Translations under genes and position numbers: made by a program
From: CAHJWO01 sp964245885
GTDB lineage: Bacteria; Verrucomicrobiota; Verrucomicrobiia; Chthoniobacterales; SZAS-18
NCBI GenBank assembly: GCA_964245885.1
Contig: CAXTOX010000054.1
Span: forward strand, 1 to 25,284
Direction of reading: 5' to 3'
Length of the DNA: 25,284 bases
Notes under the pieces: generated by a model
Databases searched by the model: none
The model's input: the letters and a program-made list of their open reading frames with translations, nothing else
Told to the model about the DNA's origin: nothing
Part shown: in pieces, positions 6,740-14,572 of the stretch
Layout of the letters: the number at the start of each line of letters is the position of its first letter
How positions within the stretch are numbered: the stretch's first letter is position 1

Positions 6740-7621
6740 TTACTTTTTCTTCGTGGCCGCCTCTTCGATCTCGGCCCATTCTTCCGGGGTGAGTTCCAGG
6801 TCGGCGGCGGCGACGTTCTCTTCCAGATGTTCCACGGAACTCGTCCCCGGGATCGGCAGCATGACCGGCGAGCGGTGCAGCAGCCAGGCCAGCGCGAGTT
6901 GGGCCACGGTCGCCTCGTGGCGCTTGGCGACCTCGTCGAGCACGCCGCCGGGTTTGGCCAGATCGCCCGCCGCCACCGGGAACCACGGGATGAACCCGAT
7001 GCCGTTCGCCTCGCAATACTTGAGCGTTTCCTCGCTCTTGCGGTTGCCGATGTTGTACTCGTTTTGCACGCTGACGATCTTGACCGTCTTGCTGGCGCGC
7101 TCGATCTCGTCCTGGTTGACCTCCGAGAGGCCGATGTGCCGGATTTTGCCCTGCTTTTGCAACCGGCCCAGCACGCCGAGGCTCTCCTCGACGGGCACCT
7201 TGGGGTCGATGCGGTGGAGTTGGTAGAGGTCGATGCGGTCGACCTTCAACCGGCGCAGGCTCATCTCGACCTGCTGGCCGAGGTATTCCGGGCGGCCGAC
7301 CGGCATCCAGCGGTTCGGTCCCTGGCGCGTCAGACCGCCCTTGGTAGCGATCACCACGCCTTCCGCATACGGGTGGAGGGCCTCGCCGATGAGGCGCTCA
7401 CACACGTCTGGACCGTAGCTGTCGGCGGTGTCAATGAAATGGACGCCAAGTTCCACGGCCTTGCGCAAAACAGCCTTGGCGGATTCGGGGTCTTTCGGCT
7501 CGCCCCAGACGCCGGGGCCAGTGATACGCATTGCGCCATATCCGAGGCGATTGACGGACAGGTCGCCGCCGAGGGAAAACGTGCCGCTCGCGGCGGCGTG
7601 GGTAGAGGTGGTTTGAGCCAT
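6740..7621 (-). CDS. Aldo/keto reductase (oxidoreductase)
   Basis: A 293-residue NADPH-type aldo/keto reductase, a TIM-barrel cytoplasmic enzyme reducing carbonyl substrates. The catalytic tetrad is visible: Asp64 and Tyr69 in HFIDTADSYG, Lys94 in VVIATKGG and His136 in DLYQLHRID. The cofactor-binding end shows IPGTSSVEHLEENVAAA. The closest recognisable group is the single-domain bacterial AKRs related to YdbC/pyridoxal reductases (LGYGAMRITGPGVWG at the N-terminus). The actual substrate is unknown. It is the first gene of the probable five-gene minus-strand operon. Upstream of its ATG (7621) is a 120-base region with a long inverted repeat. A second, different aldo/keto reductase lies at 20049-21104. 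Confidence 0.9.
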   Translation of the reverse strand: MAQTTSTHAAASGTFSLGGDLSVNRLGYGAMRITGPGVWGEPKDPESAKAVLRKAVELGVHFIDTADSYGPDVCERLIGEALHPYAEGVVIATKGGLTRQGPNRWMPVGRPEYLGQQVEMSLRRLKVDRIDLYQLHRIDPKVPVEESLGVLGRLQKQGKIRHIGLSEVNQDEIERASKTVKIVSVQNEYNIGNRKSEETLKYCEANGIGFIPWFPVAAGDLAKPGGVLDEVAKRHEATVAQLALAWLLHRSPVMLPIPGTSSVEHLEENVAAADLELTPEEWAEIEEAATKKK

Positions 7622-7674
7622 ACGTCAAGGAATCGCGCGCCGCCCAGCGGGAGTGCGTACGGCGGAGGAAGAGT

Positions 7675-7784
7675 TTATCCACAGATTACGCAGATTTACG
7701 CAGATTTGAAGAAATGGGTGAAGAAGGTTTTCCTCCTTCCTCCTCCTTTCTTAATCTGCGAAAATCTGCGTAATCTGTGGATAA
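7675..7784. repeat. Inverted repeat of the ATCCACAGATTACGCAGATTT type
   Basis: Bases 7675-7706 and 7753-7784 are reverse complements at 31 of 32 positions, separated by 46 bases. Inside each arm CGCAGATT occurs twice in tandem. It is much more AT-rich than the genes around it. It starts two bases beyond the methyltransferase stop codon and lies upstream of the aldo/keto reductase, so it may terminate the former or insulate the latter. Confidence 0.88.
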
Positions 7785-7786
7785 TT

Positions 7787-8419
7787 TCACGTCTCCTGCC
7801 GGCGCGAGATCACCGCGTACAACGGATCGCCGTCCCCACCCGGCGAACGGTCGAGGGTTTCCACGCGCGACCAGTGTTCGGCCCCGGCGGCGCGGAACAG
7901 CGCCGCGACTACCCCGCACCGACCGACATCGTCGAGCGCGTGCCAGACCGCCACGGCCTTCGTCGGGAAACAGCGGTTGGAGAACGTCACGACCAACGGC
8001 GCGCCGGGCCGCAGCACCCGCGCCGTCTCGCGCAGCACGGCGACCGGGTCGGTCAGGTAGTCGATGGACACGCACAGGCCCGCCGCGTCGAACTCCCCGT
8101 CGCCGAACGGCAGGCGCGTGTTCTCGTTGAGGTTCTGCACGACGTGATCGGACAGACGCGGGTTGGCGGCCAGTTCCGCGCGGTTCATCCCCAGACCGAC
8201 GACGCGCCGGTATTCGACTTCCGGCGGCAGGTGGCTGACCCAACTGCTCATCAGGTCGAGGATCGCGCCGCCCGCCGGGAAATATTCCCGGTAGAGTTGC
8301 GTGACGGCCGTGATGGCCCCGTCGTCGATGTGGGTCACGAAGCGGGGGGCGGCGTAGAAGGCTTCATCGGGCGACTCGTCGGCGCGGCGGAACCACGCGG
8401 GCGGCAGGGAATCGGGCAT
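7787..8419 (-). CDS. SAM-dependent class I methyltransferase
   Basis: A 210-residue Rossmann-fold methyltransferase. Motif I is the variant ILDLMSSWVSHLP (residues 53-65), lacking the usual GxGxG loop but typical of a small bacterial family. It is followed by VVGLGMNRAEL (motif II region), LPFGDGEFDAAGLCVSIDYLTDP (motif IV, 103-125) and ARVLRPGAPLVVTFSNRCFP (motif V/VI). No membrane segment or target-binding domain is seen, so a small-molecule substrate is likely; its identity is unknown. The gene diverges from the YdcZ-type transporter at 8484, with 64 bases between starts. A 32-bp inverted repeat lies immediately past its stop, suggesting a separate transcript from the downstream operon. 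Confidence 0.85.
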   Translation of the reverse strand: MPDSLPPAWFRRADESPDEAFYAAPRFVTHIDDGAITAVTQLYREYFPAGGAILDLMSSWVSHLPPEVEYRRVVGLGMNRAELAANPRLSDHVVQNLNENTRLPFGDGEFDAAGLCVSIDYLTDPVAVLRETARVLRPGAPLVVTFSNRCFPTKAVAVWHALDDVGRCGVVAALFRAAGAEHWSRVETLDRSPGGDGDPLYAVISRRQET

Positions 8420-8483
8420 CGGCCAAGAGAAACGTTCCCGATGGTGGCTCTGTCAACCCGTCGGCGAGCGTATCGTTGGGATC

Positions 8484-8930
8484 ATGGCCATCCTTTCCGT
8501 CCTCCTCGCGCTCCTCGCGGGCGCGCTGCAACCCTTTCAGGCGGCCCTCAACTCCCGCTTGGGCAAGGAGGTCGACAACCCGATCTTCTCGGTGTTCATC
8601 AGCGGCTTGCTCAGTGGTGTGGTGCTTGGTGTGTATCTGCTCTTCACCCGGCAGGTGTTGCCGAAGGGCTGGCCCGCCGCCGTGCAATTGCCCTGGTGGA
8701 TGTGGCTCGGCGGCATCATCGGCGCGGCGTACCTGGTCGCCGTCGTCATCGCCACGCCCAAGCTGGGCGCGGGCACGCTGATGGCGCTGGTCATCGCCGC
8801 GCAGATCATCGTCTCCGTGGTGCTGGACCACTACGCCGCGCTTGGCTTGGAGCGGCATCCGGCGAGTTGGGGTCGCCTCGCGGGCGTCCTGTTGTTTTGC
8901 GCGGGGGCATTTTTAATCCAGAAGTTCTGA
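8484..8930 (+). CDS. DMT superfamily inner-membrane transporter, YdcZ/DUF606 type
   Basis: A 148-residue integral membrane protein with about five hydrophobic segments: residues 1-20, 35-55, 70-90, 95-115 and 128-146. Early landmarks LAGALQPFQAALNSRLGK and the ending GRLAGVLLFCAGAFLI match the DMT_YdcZ (DUF606) family of half-size drug/metabolite transporters, usually about 140-150 residues. Such proteins probably dimerise; the substrate is unknown. ATG 8484 follows a weak GGGA. The APC permease begins 45 bases downstream on the same strand, so the two may be co-transcribed. Confidence 0.88.
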   Translation: MAILSVLLALLAGALQPFQAALNSRLGKEVDNPIFSVFISGLLSGVVLGVYLLFTRQVLPKGWPAAVQLPWWMWLGGIIGAAYLVAVVIATPKLGAGTLMALVIAAQIIVSVVLDHYAALGLERHPASWGRLAGVLLFCAGAFLIQKF

Positions 8931-8975
8931 ATTCGGTGATTGCGCCTGCGGACCAAAGCAGATACACGGGGGGCC

Positions 8976-10499
8976 GTGCCAGCGACTTCCTACCTAAAAA
9001 CCAAGAGCCCGGAACTGCTCATCCAGGAATCCGAGGAGCCGGACCGCAAAATGAAGCGTTCGCTCAGCGCGTTGGACCTGACGTGCCTGGGAGTCGGCGC
9101 GATCATCGGCACGGGCATCTTCGCGCTGACAGGCACGGCGGCGGCGGGCGAGAGCGCGGCGGGAGCCGACAGATGGACGACGCCCGTCATCAACTTCATC
9201 CAGAGCTGGCTCAGCCACTCGGAACTCGCCCTCGGCCGCGCGGGGTCGGGGCCGGCCATCATGATTTCCTTCCTCGTCGCGGCGGTCGCGTGCGGGTTCG
9301 CGGCGCTGTGCTACGCGGAACTGGCTTCGATGATTCCCGTTTCCGGGTCGGCGTACACGTACTCGTACGCGACGCTGGGCGAGATCGTCGCATGGATCAT
9401 CGGCTGGGACCTCATCCTGGAATACGCCGTCGGCAACATGGCCGTGGCGGCGAGTTGGTCGGGGTATTTTCTTAAATTTTGCGGCTCGGTCTTTCACCTC
9501 AAGTTCCCGCTCTGGGCGGTTACCGATGCCAAGACCGCGCAGGACGTGGTCGCCAAGGGCGGCGCGGCCCTCGGCGATTTTTCTTCGACGACGCTGCCGA
9601 CGTTGTTCGGCCACCCGTTTGCGATGAACATCCCGGCGTTCGTGATCGTGGCGCTGGTCACGGTCCTGCTGGTCTACGGCATCCGCGAGAGCGCGCACGC
9701 TAACACGGCCATCGTCGTCGTGAAGGTCGCCGTCGTCGTGTTCGTCATCGCGCTCGGCGGGTTCTACGTGCATCCGTCGAACTGGGTGCCCTTCGCGCCG
9801 AGCGGGTTTTCCGGCGTGATGAGCGGTGCGGCCGTCGTCTTCTTCGCCTACATCGGCTTCGACGCCGTCTCGACCACGGCCGAGGAAACAAAGAATCCCC
9901 AGCGCGACATGCCCATCGGCATGATCGCCAGCCTCGTCGCCTGCACGATCCTCTACGTGTTGATGAGCGGCGTGCTGACAGGCATGCATCCATACAAAAC
10001 TTATCTCGACGACTCCGCCGCGGTCGCGACGGCCTTCGAGGGCCATCGCGTCGTGCAGGCGGTGGTCAGCGCCGGGGCGCTGGCGGGCATGACCAGCGTG
10101 CTGCTCGTCTTCCAGCTCGGCCAGCCGCGCATCTTCATGGCGATGGCGCGCGACGGGTTGTTGCCGCAGTATTTTTCGCGGATCCATCCGAGGTTCCGCA
10201 CGCCTTGGATCACAACGATCTGGACGGGGGCCATCGTCGGCACGGTAGCGATGTTCACGGACATCGGCACGCTGGCGGACCTCACGAACATCGGCACATT
10301 GTTCGCGTTCATCCTGGTGTGCATCGGCGTGTGCGTGCTGCGCCGGACCTCGCCGGACCGCCCGCGGCCGTTCCGGGTGCCGCTCGTGCCTTGGGTGCCG
10401 ATCATGGGCATGGTGATGTGCGCGGCGTTGATGCTCAGCCTGACGGTGCTGACTTGGCTGCGTTCTCTCGAGCGCAGCCGGACCGGCAAGGAGTCGTGA
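8976..10499 (+). CDS. APC family amino-acid permease, C-terminus corrupted by assembly gap
   Basis: A cationic-amino-acid-transporter-type APC permease of 507 residues as read. The first membrane segment carries LGVGAIIGTGIFALTG (residues 38-53). The sixth-to-eighth segments include FFAYIGFDAVSTTAEETKNPQRDMPIGM, a signature of the CAT/YfnA group. Residues TWLRSLERSRTGKES end the frame at TGA 10497-10499, where homologues would continue into a last membrane helix. That missing helix appears in the same register just beyond the N-run (10561-10682), so the last 14 codons shown are probably wrong. I chose GTG 8976, which gives the family-like leader TKSPELLIQESEEPDRKMKRSL; an in-frame TTG at 8940 is possible. 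Function: proton-coupled amino-acid uptake, substrate undetermined. Confidence 0.88.
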   Translation: MPATSYLKTKSPELLIQESEEPDRKMKRSLSALDLTCLGVGAIIGTGIFALTGTAAAGESAAGADRWTTPVINFIQSWLSHSELALGRAGSGPAIMISFLVAAVACGFAALCYAELASMIPVSGSAYTYSYATLGEIVAWIIGWDLILEYAVGNMAVAASWSGYFLKFCGSVFHLKFPLWAVTDAKTAQDVVAKGGAALGDFSSTTLPTLFGHPFAMNIPAFVIVALVTVLLVYGIRESAHANTAIVVVKVAVVVFVIALGGFYVHPSNWVPFAPSGFSGVMSGAAVVFFAYIGFDAVSTTAEETKNPQRDMPIGMIASLVACTILYVLMSGVLTGMHPYKTYLDDSAAVATAFEGHRVVQAVVSAGALAGMTSVLLVFQLGQPRIFMAMARDGLLPQYFSRIHPRFRTPWITTIWTGAIVGTVAMFTDIGTLADLTNIGTLFAFILVCIGVCVLRRTSPDRPRPFRVPLVPWVPIMGMVMCAALMLSLTVLTWLRSLERSRTGKES

Positions 10500-10550
10500 G
10501 TCTGGCGAAAACCGCGCGGAGAAGATGTTTCAAGTGAGATCCAAATTCGT

Positions 10551-10560
10551 NNNNNNNNNN
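10551..10560. other. Assembly gap (10 Ns)
   Basis: Ten unknown bases join two contigs inside the APC permease gene. The contig after the gap begins GGCTGCGTTTCTTCGG, repeating the start of 10456-10464 (GGCTGCGTT) before the gap. The true join may therefore lie about 95 bases upstream of the Ns, and the gap length is not informative. Confidence 0.98.
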
Positions 10561-10682
10561 GGCTGCGTTTCTTCGGCTGGTTGGCCATTGGGCTGGTGAT
10601 CTATTTTCTGTACGGCGTGCGTCACAGCCGCCTGCGCAACGGGCAGGGCGCGGAGAAGCTGCCAGGCGACGCGCGCGTTTGA
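10561..10682 (+). CDS. APC permease C-terminal fragment after the gap
   Basis: The 40 residues from 10563 to the TGA at 10680-10682 read LRFFGW, then the hydrophobic WLAIGLVIYFLYG, then VRHSRLR and a short polar tail. This is the last membrane helix and cytoplasmic end typical of CAT-type APC permeases, which often finish with YxxRHSxL. Joined to TWLR at 10455-10463 it completes the upstream permease without a frame change. It could instead be the tail of a second, collapsed tandem permease copy. I consider a single gene split by a bad contig end more likely. Confidence 0.8.
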
Positions 10683-10700
10683 ACCTGTGTAGTAAAGACG

Positions 10701-10980
10701 TTTACAGCATTTTCCATTTGCCCATCAGGCTTGTAGCCCCGGCAGGGGCGGAAGATTTTAGCCCGGGGCGTGAGCCGTGGGAAAGGGTTGCCCAGAGGGT
10801 CAAAGCCCCGGCAGGGGCGGAAGAAAAGATGCCCGGTGGTCCCGCTGGCTCGCGTCTTTTCTTACGCCCCTGCCGGGGCTTTGACGAAAGCCGTTTTCCC
10901 GGGGCTCACGCCCCGGGCTATTCTCTTGCGCCCCTGCCGGGGCTGGGAACTCTCACAGGCAAACGGAAAATACTGTAGAA
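10701..10980. repeat. Nested palindromic element, copy 1 (CCCCGGCAGGGG subtype)
   Basis: Outer arms 10701-10722 and 10958-10980 are near-complementary (TTTACAGCATTTTCCATTTG against its inverse with a few changes). Inside are four units of AGCCCCGGCAGGGGCG: two forward (10735-10750, 10804-10819) and two reversed (10865-10880, 10929-10944). Between units 1 and 2 and between 3 and 4 lie GTGA-loop hairpins (10762-10781 and 10898-10917). The right one pairs perfectly (CCCGGGGC/GCCCCGGG); the left is a hybrid, CCCGGGGC against GCCGTGGG. An AGAAAAGA/TCTTTTCT pair surrounds the core. A related small hairpin, AGCCCCGGAGGGGCT, follows at 10988-11002. The rest of the 428-base gap between the permease and tricorn genes (10683-11110) shows no gene. 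Confidence 0.9.
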
Positions 10981-11110
10981 GCTCGTTAGCCCCGGAGGGG
11001 CTGGGAAAAAGAACCTCGTCATCATCTTCTTACCGGTGAACCCCTGCGCGCCGGGACGGAAAAGTTTCCCGCTTGCAGGCCGGAACGTCCCGGCCGTTGG
11101 TAGGCGCGTG

Positions 11111-14100
11111 ATGTTTTCCTTTACCCGCTCTCTCCGTTGCCTGCTGGCCGCCGCGGCCTTGCTGCCGGGCCTCGTCCGTGCGCAATCGCCGACGCTGCCC
11201 GACACCACGCGCCTGCTGCGTTTCCCGACCACCAACGGCGACCAGATCGTCTTCGACTACGCGGGCGAACTCTACACCGTCGCCACGACCGGCGGCACCG
11301 CGCGGCGACTGACCAACGGGCCGGGTTACACCTCGTTCCCGCGCTTTTCGGCCGATGGCAAGCAACTCGCGTACACCTCTCAATACGACGGCAACACGGA
11401 GGTCTACGTCATGCCCGCCGACGGTGGCGTGCCCAAGCGGCTGACCATCACCCCCACCCTCGGCCGCGACGATATTTCCGACCGCATGGGGCCGAACAAC
11501 CTCGTGATGACCTGGCTCAACACGAAGCCGGAAGTCGTTTTCCGCTCGCGGATGAAGTCTTTTAACTCCTTCATCGGCCAGCTCTACACGGTCGGCCTGG
11601 ACGCGGAGTTGCCCAAACAACTGCCGGTGCCGCGCGGCGGGTTCGTGTCGTTCTCGCCCGATGATTCCAAGATGGCGTACAACCGTGTTTTCCGGGAGTT
11701 CCGCACCTGGAAACGCTACCGCGGCGGTATGGCCGACGACATCTGGATCTACGATTTCAAAACCGGCGAGACCACGAATCTCACCGACAATCCCGCGCAA
11801 GACATCTGCCCCATGTGGGGGCCGGACAACAAAGTGTACTTCGCTTCGGACCGCGACGGCCACCTGAACCTGTATTCGACAGACCTCGCCACGAAGGAGA
11901 CGAAGCAACTGACCGCGTTCAAGGACTTCGACGTGAAGTTCCCGTCGATGGGCAAGGGAGCCATCGTCTTCGAGCAGGCGGGCTACCTCTGGCGCTATGA
12001 TCTCGCGTCGGGACAAGCCGCACCGGTGCCAATCAGCATCAAGGAAGACCTCGTCGGCGGACGCCCCGCGACCGTGGACGCGGGCGAGCACCTGGAATCC
12101 GTCGGCCCCGCGCCGGACGGCAAGCGGGTCGTCGCCGTCGCGCGCGGCGAACTGTTCTCCGTGCCCGCCAAGGACGGCACGCCGCGCAACCTCTCCAACA
12201 CGCCCGGCGTGCACGAGCGCGACGCTCAGTGGTCGCCCGACGGCAAGTGGATCGCCTATCTCTCCGATGCCAGCGGTGAAAACGAACTCTGCATCCGTCC
12301 GCAGGACGGCAAGGGCGACCCGCAGCAGATCACGACGGGCGCGGACACGTATTATTTCACGCCGATCTGGTCGCCCGACAGCAAGAAACTCCTCTGGAGC
12401 GACCGCCTGGAACGCCTGCGCTGCGTGGACGTGACGACCCACGCCGTGACGCTCGTGGACCACAGCGACGTGGCCGAAATCCGCGCTTACGACTGGTCCC
12501 CCGACAGCCAGTGGATCACCTGGAGCCGCCAGGAAAAAGAAGGCATGGCGAAGGTCTACCTTTACGGTCTCAACGGCGGCAAGCGCATCGAGGCCACAGA
12601 CGGCTGGTACGACGCGGGCAACCCGGCGTTCAGCGACGACGGGAAATACCTCCTGCTCACGTCCGCGCGCGACTTCAGCCCCACGTTCGGACAAGCGGAG
12701 TTCTCCGAGGTCTACCGCAACATGGAGCGCGTCTACCTCCTCACGCTCGCGAAGGCCACACCCGGCCCGCTCGCCCCGAAAAGCGACGAGGTCGGCCAGG
12801 CGGAAGACAAGAAACCGGACGACGACAAAAAGGACGCCAAACCCGGCGACAAGAAGCCGGTGTCCGTCGTGGTGGACGAGGAGGGTCTGCGCGAGCGCAT
12901 CACCGCGCTCAACATTCATCCGGGCAACTACCAAGCCCTGCGCATGGTGGACGACCGCGTCTTCTACCTGCGTGCCAAGGAAGACGACGGCGGGGACGAC
13001 GAGGAAGGCCCGGGCAACCAGAAGTCCGACCTGTGCGCCTACAGCCTCAAGGACCGCAAGGAAACCGTGCTCGGTGAGGTCGCCAGTTACGAGATCACCT
13101 TTGACGGCAAGAAGCTGCTCGTCAAACAGGGCAAGGATTACGCGCTCGTCGACCTGCCCAAGGACAAACTCGATACCAAGGAGGGCAAGCTCAAGCTGAA
13201 CGGCCTCGACATGGCATTGGACCGTCACGCCGAGTGGACGCAGATTTATAACGAAGCCTGGCGGCAGATGCGCGACTTCTTCTACGCACCCAACATGAAC
13301 GGCGTCGACTGGCAGGCCATGCACGACAAGTACGCCGCGCTGCTGCCGTTCGTGAACAACCGCAACGACCTGACGTACCTCATCGGCGAGTTGATCGCCG
13401 AATTGAACAACGGCCACGCTTACGTCGGCGGCGGTGAACGCCCGCAAGCACCGCGCATCAAGCTCGGCCTGCTCGGTGCGGAGTTCTCGCGCGACCCGGC
13501 CTCGCGCGCTTACAAGATCGACCGCATCCTGCCCGGTGAGAATTGGGACGAGGAAACGCGTTCACCGCTGACCGCCATCGGCCTCAACGTGAAGGCGGGC
13601 GATTACCTCCTCGCCATCAACGGCCAGCCGGTTGCCAAGCTGGCAAATCTCAACGAGGCGCTGATCGGCACGGCGGGCAAGCAGGTCGCGTTGCGCGTGA
13701 ACTCCAAGCCCTCCGACGACGGCGCACGCGACATCACCGTGGTGCCGACCGCGGACGAAGCCCCGCTCTACTACCTCGCGTGGGTGCAGAAGAACATCGA
13801 ATACGTCACGAAGAAAACCGGCGGCAAGGTCGGCTACCTGCACATCCCGGACATGGGGAAGCCGGGACTGAATGAGTTCACGAAGCTGTACTTCCCGCAG
13901 ATTCACAAACAGGGGCTCATCGTGGACGTGCGCGGCAACGGCGGCGGGTTCGTCTCGCCGATGGTCATCGAACGCCTGCGCCGCGCGCTGGTGATGGTGG
14001 AAATGAGCCGCAACAACTCCGTGCCGCAGACGAACCCACCACAGACCTTCACCGGACCGATGGACGCGCTGCTGGACGAATTCTCGGCGTCGGACGGGGA

Positions 14101-14434
14101 CATTTTCCCGTTCCGCTTCAAGACTCTCGGCCTGGGAAAACTCATCGGCAAACGCTCGTGGGGCGGCGTCATCGGCATCAACAGTTCGCTGCCGTTCGTG
14201 GACGGCGGACAGCTCTTCAAGCCGGAGTTCGCGCCGTATTCCAAGGACGGCAAGGGCTGGGTGATCGAGGGCCACGGCGTGGACCCGGACATCGTGGTGG
14301 ACAACGATCCGGCGAAGGAGTTCCACGGCGAGGACCAGCAGTTGGACAAAGCCATCGAGGTGATCCTCGACGAGTTGAAGACCAAAGCCTACGAACTGCC
14401 GCCGATCCCGCCGTTCCCGGATCGGAGCAAGTAG
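11111..14434 (+). CDS. Tricorn protease homologue (S41 family), secreted
   Basis: A 1107-residue protein with the full tricorn order. An N-terminal signal peptide (FTRSLRCLLAAAALLPGLVRAQS) is followed by two beta-propellers to about residue 690, with PD40/WD40-like blades such as PRFSADGKQLAYTSQYDGN and AQWSPDGKWIAYLSD. A Lys/Asp-rich stretch (about 565-590) lies in the second propeller. Then come a helical C1 region, a PDZ domain (about 785-880) and the S41 peptidase core. Likely catalytic residues are His769 in NNGHAYVGG, Ser994 in FSASDGDIFP and Glu1039 in FKPEFAPY, equivalent to His746, Ser965 and Glu1023 of Thermoplasma tricorn; the residue equivalent to Ser745 is Gly768. The archaeal enzyme degrades peptides; the leader implies a periplasmic bacterial version. 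ATG 11111 is chosen for the leader; the frame is open upstream. Confidence 0.93.
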   Translation: MFSFTRSLRCLLAAAALLPGLVRAQSPTLPDTTRLLRFPTTNGDQIVFDYAGELYTVATTGGTARRLTNGPGYTSFPRFSADGKQLAYTSQYDGNTEVYVMPADGGVPKRLTITPTLGRDDISDRMGPNNLVMTWLNTKPEVVFRSRMKSFNSFIGQLYTVGLDAELPKQLPVPRGGFVSFSPDDSKMAYNRVFREFRTWKRYRGGMADDIWIYDFKTGETTNLTDNPAQDICPMWGPDNKVYFASDRDGHLNLYSTDLATKETKQLTAFKDFDVKFPSMGKGAIVFEQAGYLWRYDLASGQAAPVPISIKEDLVGGRPATVDAGEHLESVGPAPDGKRVVAVARGELFSVPAKDGTPRNLSNTPGVHERDAQWSPDGKWIAYLSDASGENELCIRPQDGKGDPQQITTGADTYYFTPIWSPDSKKLLWSDRLERLRCVDVTTHAVTLVDHSDVAEIRAYDWSPDSQWITWSRQEKEGMAKVYLYGLNGGKRIEATDGWYDAGNPAFSDDGKYLLLTSARDFSPTFGQAEFSEVYRNMERVYLLTLAKATPGPLAPKSDEVGQAEDKKPDDDKKDAKPGDKKPVSVVVDEEGLRERITALNIHPGNYQALRMVDDRVFYLRAKEDDGGDDEEGPGNQKSDLCAYSLKDRKETVLGEVASYEITFDGKKLLVKQGKDYALVDLPKDKLDTKEGKLKLNGLDMALDRHAEWTQIYNEAWRQMRDFFYAPNMNGVDWQAMHDKYAALLPFVNNRNDLTYLIGELIAELNNGHAYVGGGERPQAPRIKLGLLGAEFSRDPASRAYKIDRILPGENWDEETRSPLTAIGLNVKAGDYLLAINGQPVAKLANLNEALIGTAGKQVALRVNSKPSDDGARDITVVPTADEAPLYYLAWVQKNIEYVTKKTGGKVGYLHIPDMGKPGLNEFTKLYFPQIHKQGLIVDVRGNGGGFVSPMVIERLRRALVMVEMSRNNSVPQTNPPQTFTGPMDALLDEFSASDGDIFPFRFKTLGLGKLIGKRSWGGVIGINSSLPFVDGGQLFKPEFAPYSKDGKGWVIEGHGVDPDIVVDNDPAKEFHGEDQQLDKAIEVILDELKTKAYELPPIPPFPDRSK

Positions 14435-14572
14435 GTGAAGAAGACGTGCGATGGGTCGTTCGCTGCCGCCCACGGCATCTAATCCTTGTGCGCTGCGCGA
14501 AGAAATACCTGCAACCAAGCTTTTCGGCACACGCTTGATTCCGCAGCCTGCGCCGACACCAAGGAGTTAGCC

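Noticed and set aside
6683..9475. A 930-codon plus-strand open frame spanning several genes
   Set aside because: It runs antisense through the aldo/keto reductase, methyltransferase and a repeat and overlaps the permease; its translation is Arg/Ala/His-rich with no motif. High GC content explains such long shadow frames.
10464..10499. A genuine alternative C-terminus (SLERSRTGKES) for the APC permease
   Set aside because: It drops the last membrane helix, which reappears in phase after the gap; a contig-end artefact is more likely, though not proven.
10701..10980. CRISPR array
   Set aside because: Repeat units are few, inverted as well as direct, and separated by mirrored rather than unique spacers; no cas genes are nearby.
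10679..11039. Open frames across nested repeat copy 1, also seen across copies 2, 3 and 4
   Set aside because: They encode recurring peptides such as PALPGRQAIAQGN on both strands simply because the repeat is a GC-rich palindrome. No start signals, and the frames differ between copies.
11030..13447. An 805-codon minus-strand open frame opposite the tricorn gene
   Set aside because: The plus strand has a complete, motif-rich tricorn protease; the antisense reading is Val/Arg/Gly-rich filler typical of the reverse of a GC-rich gene.
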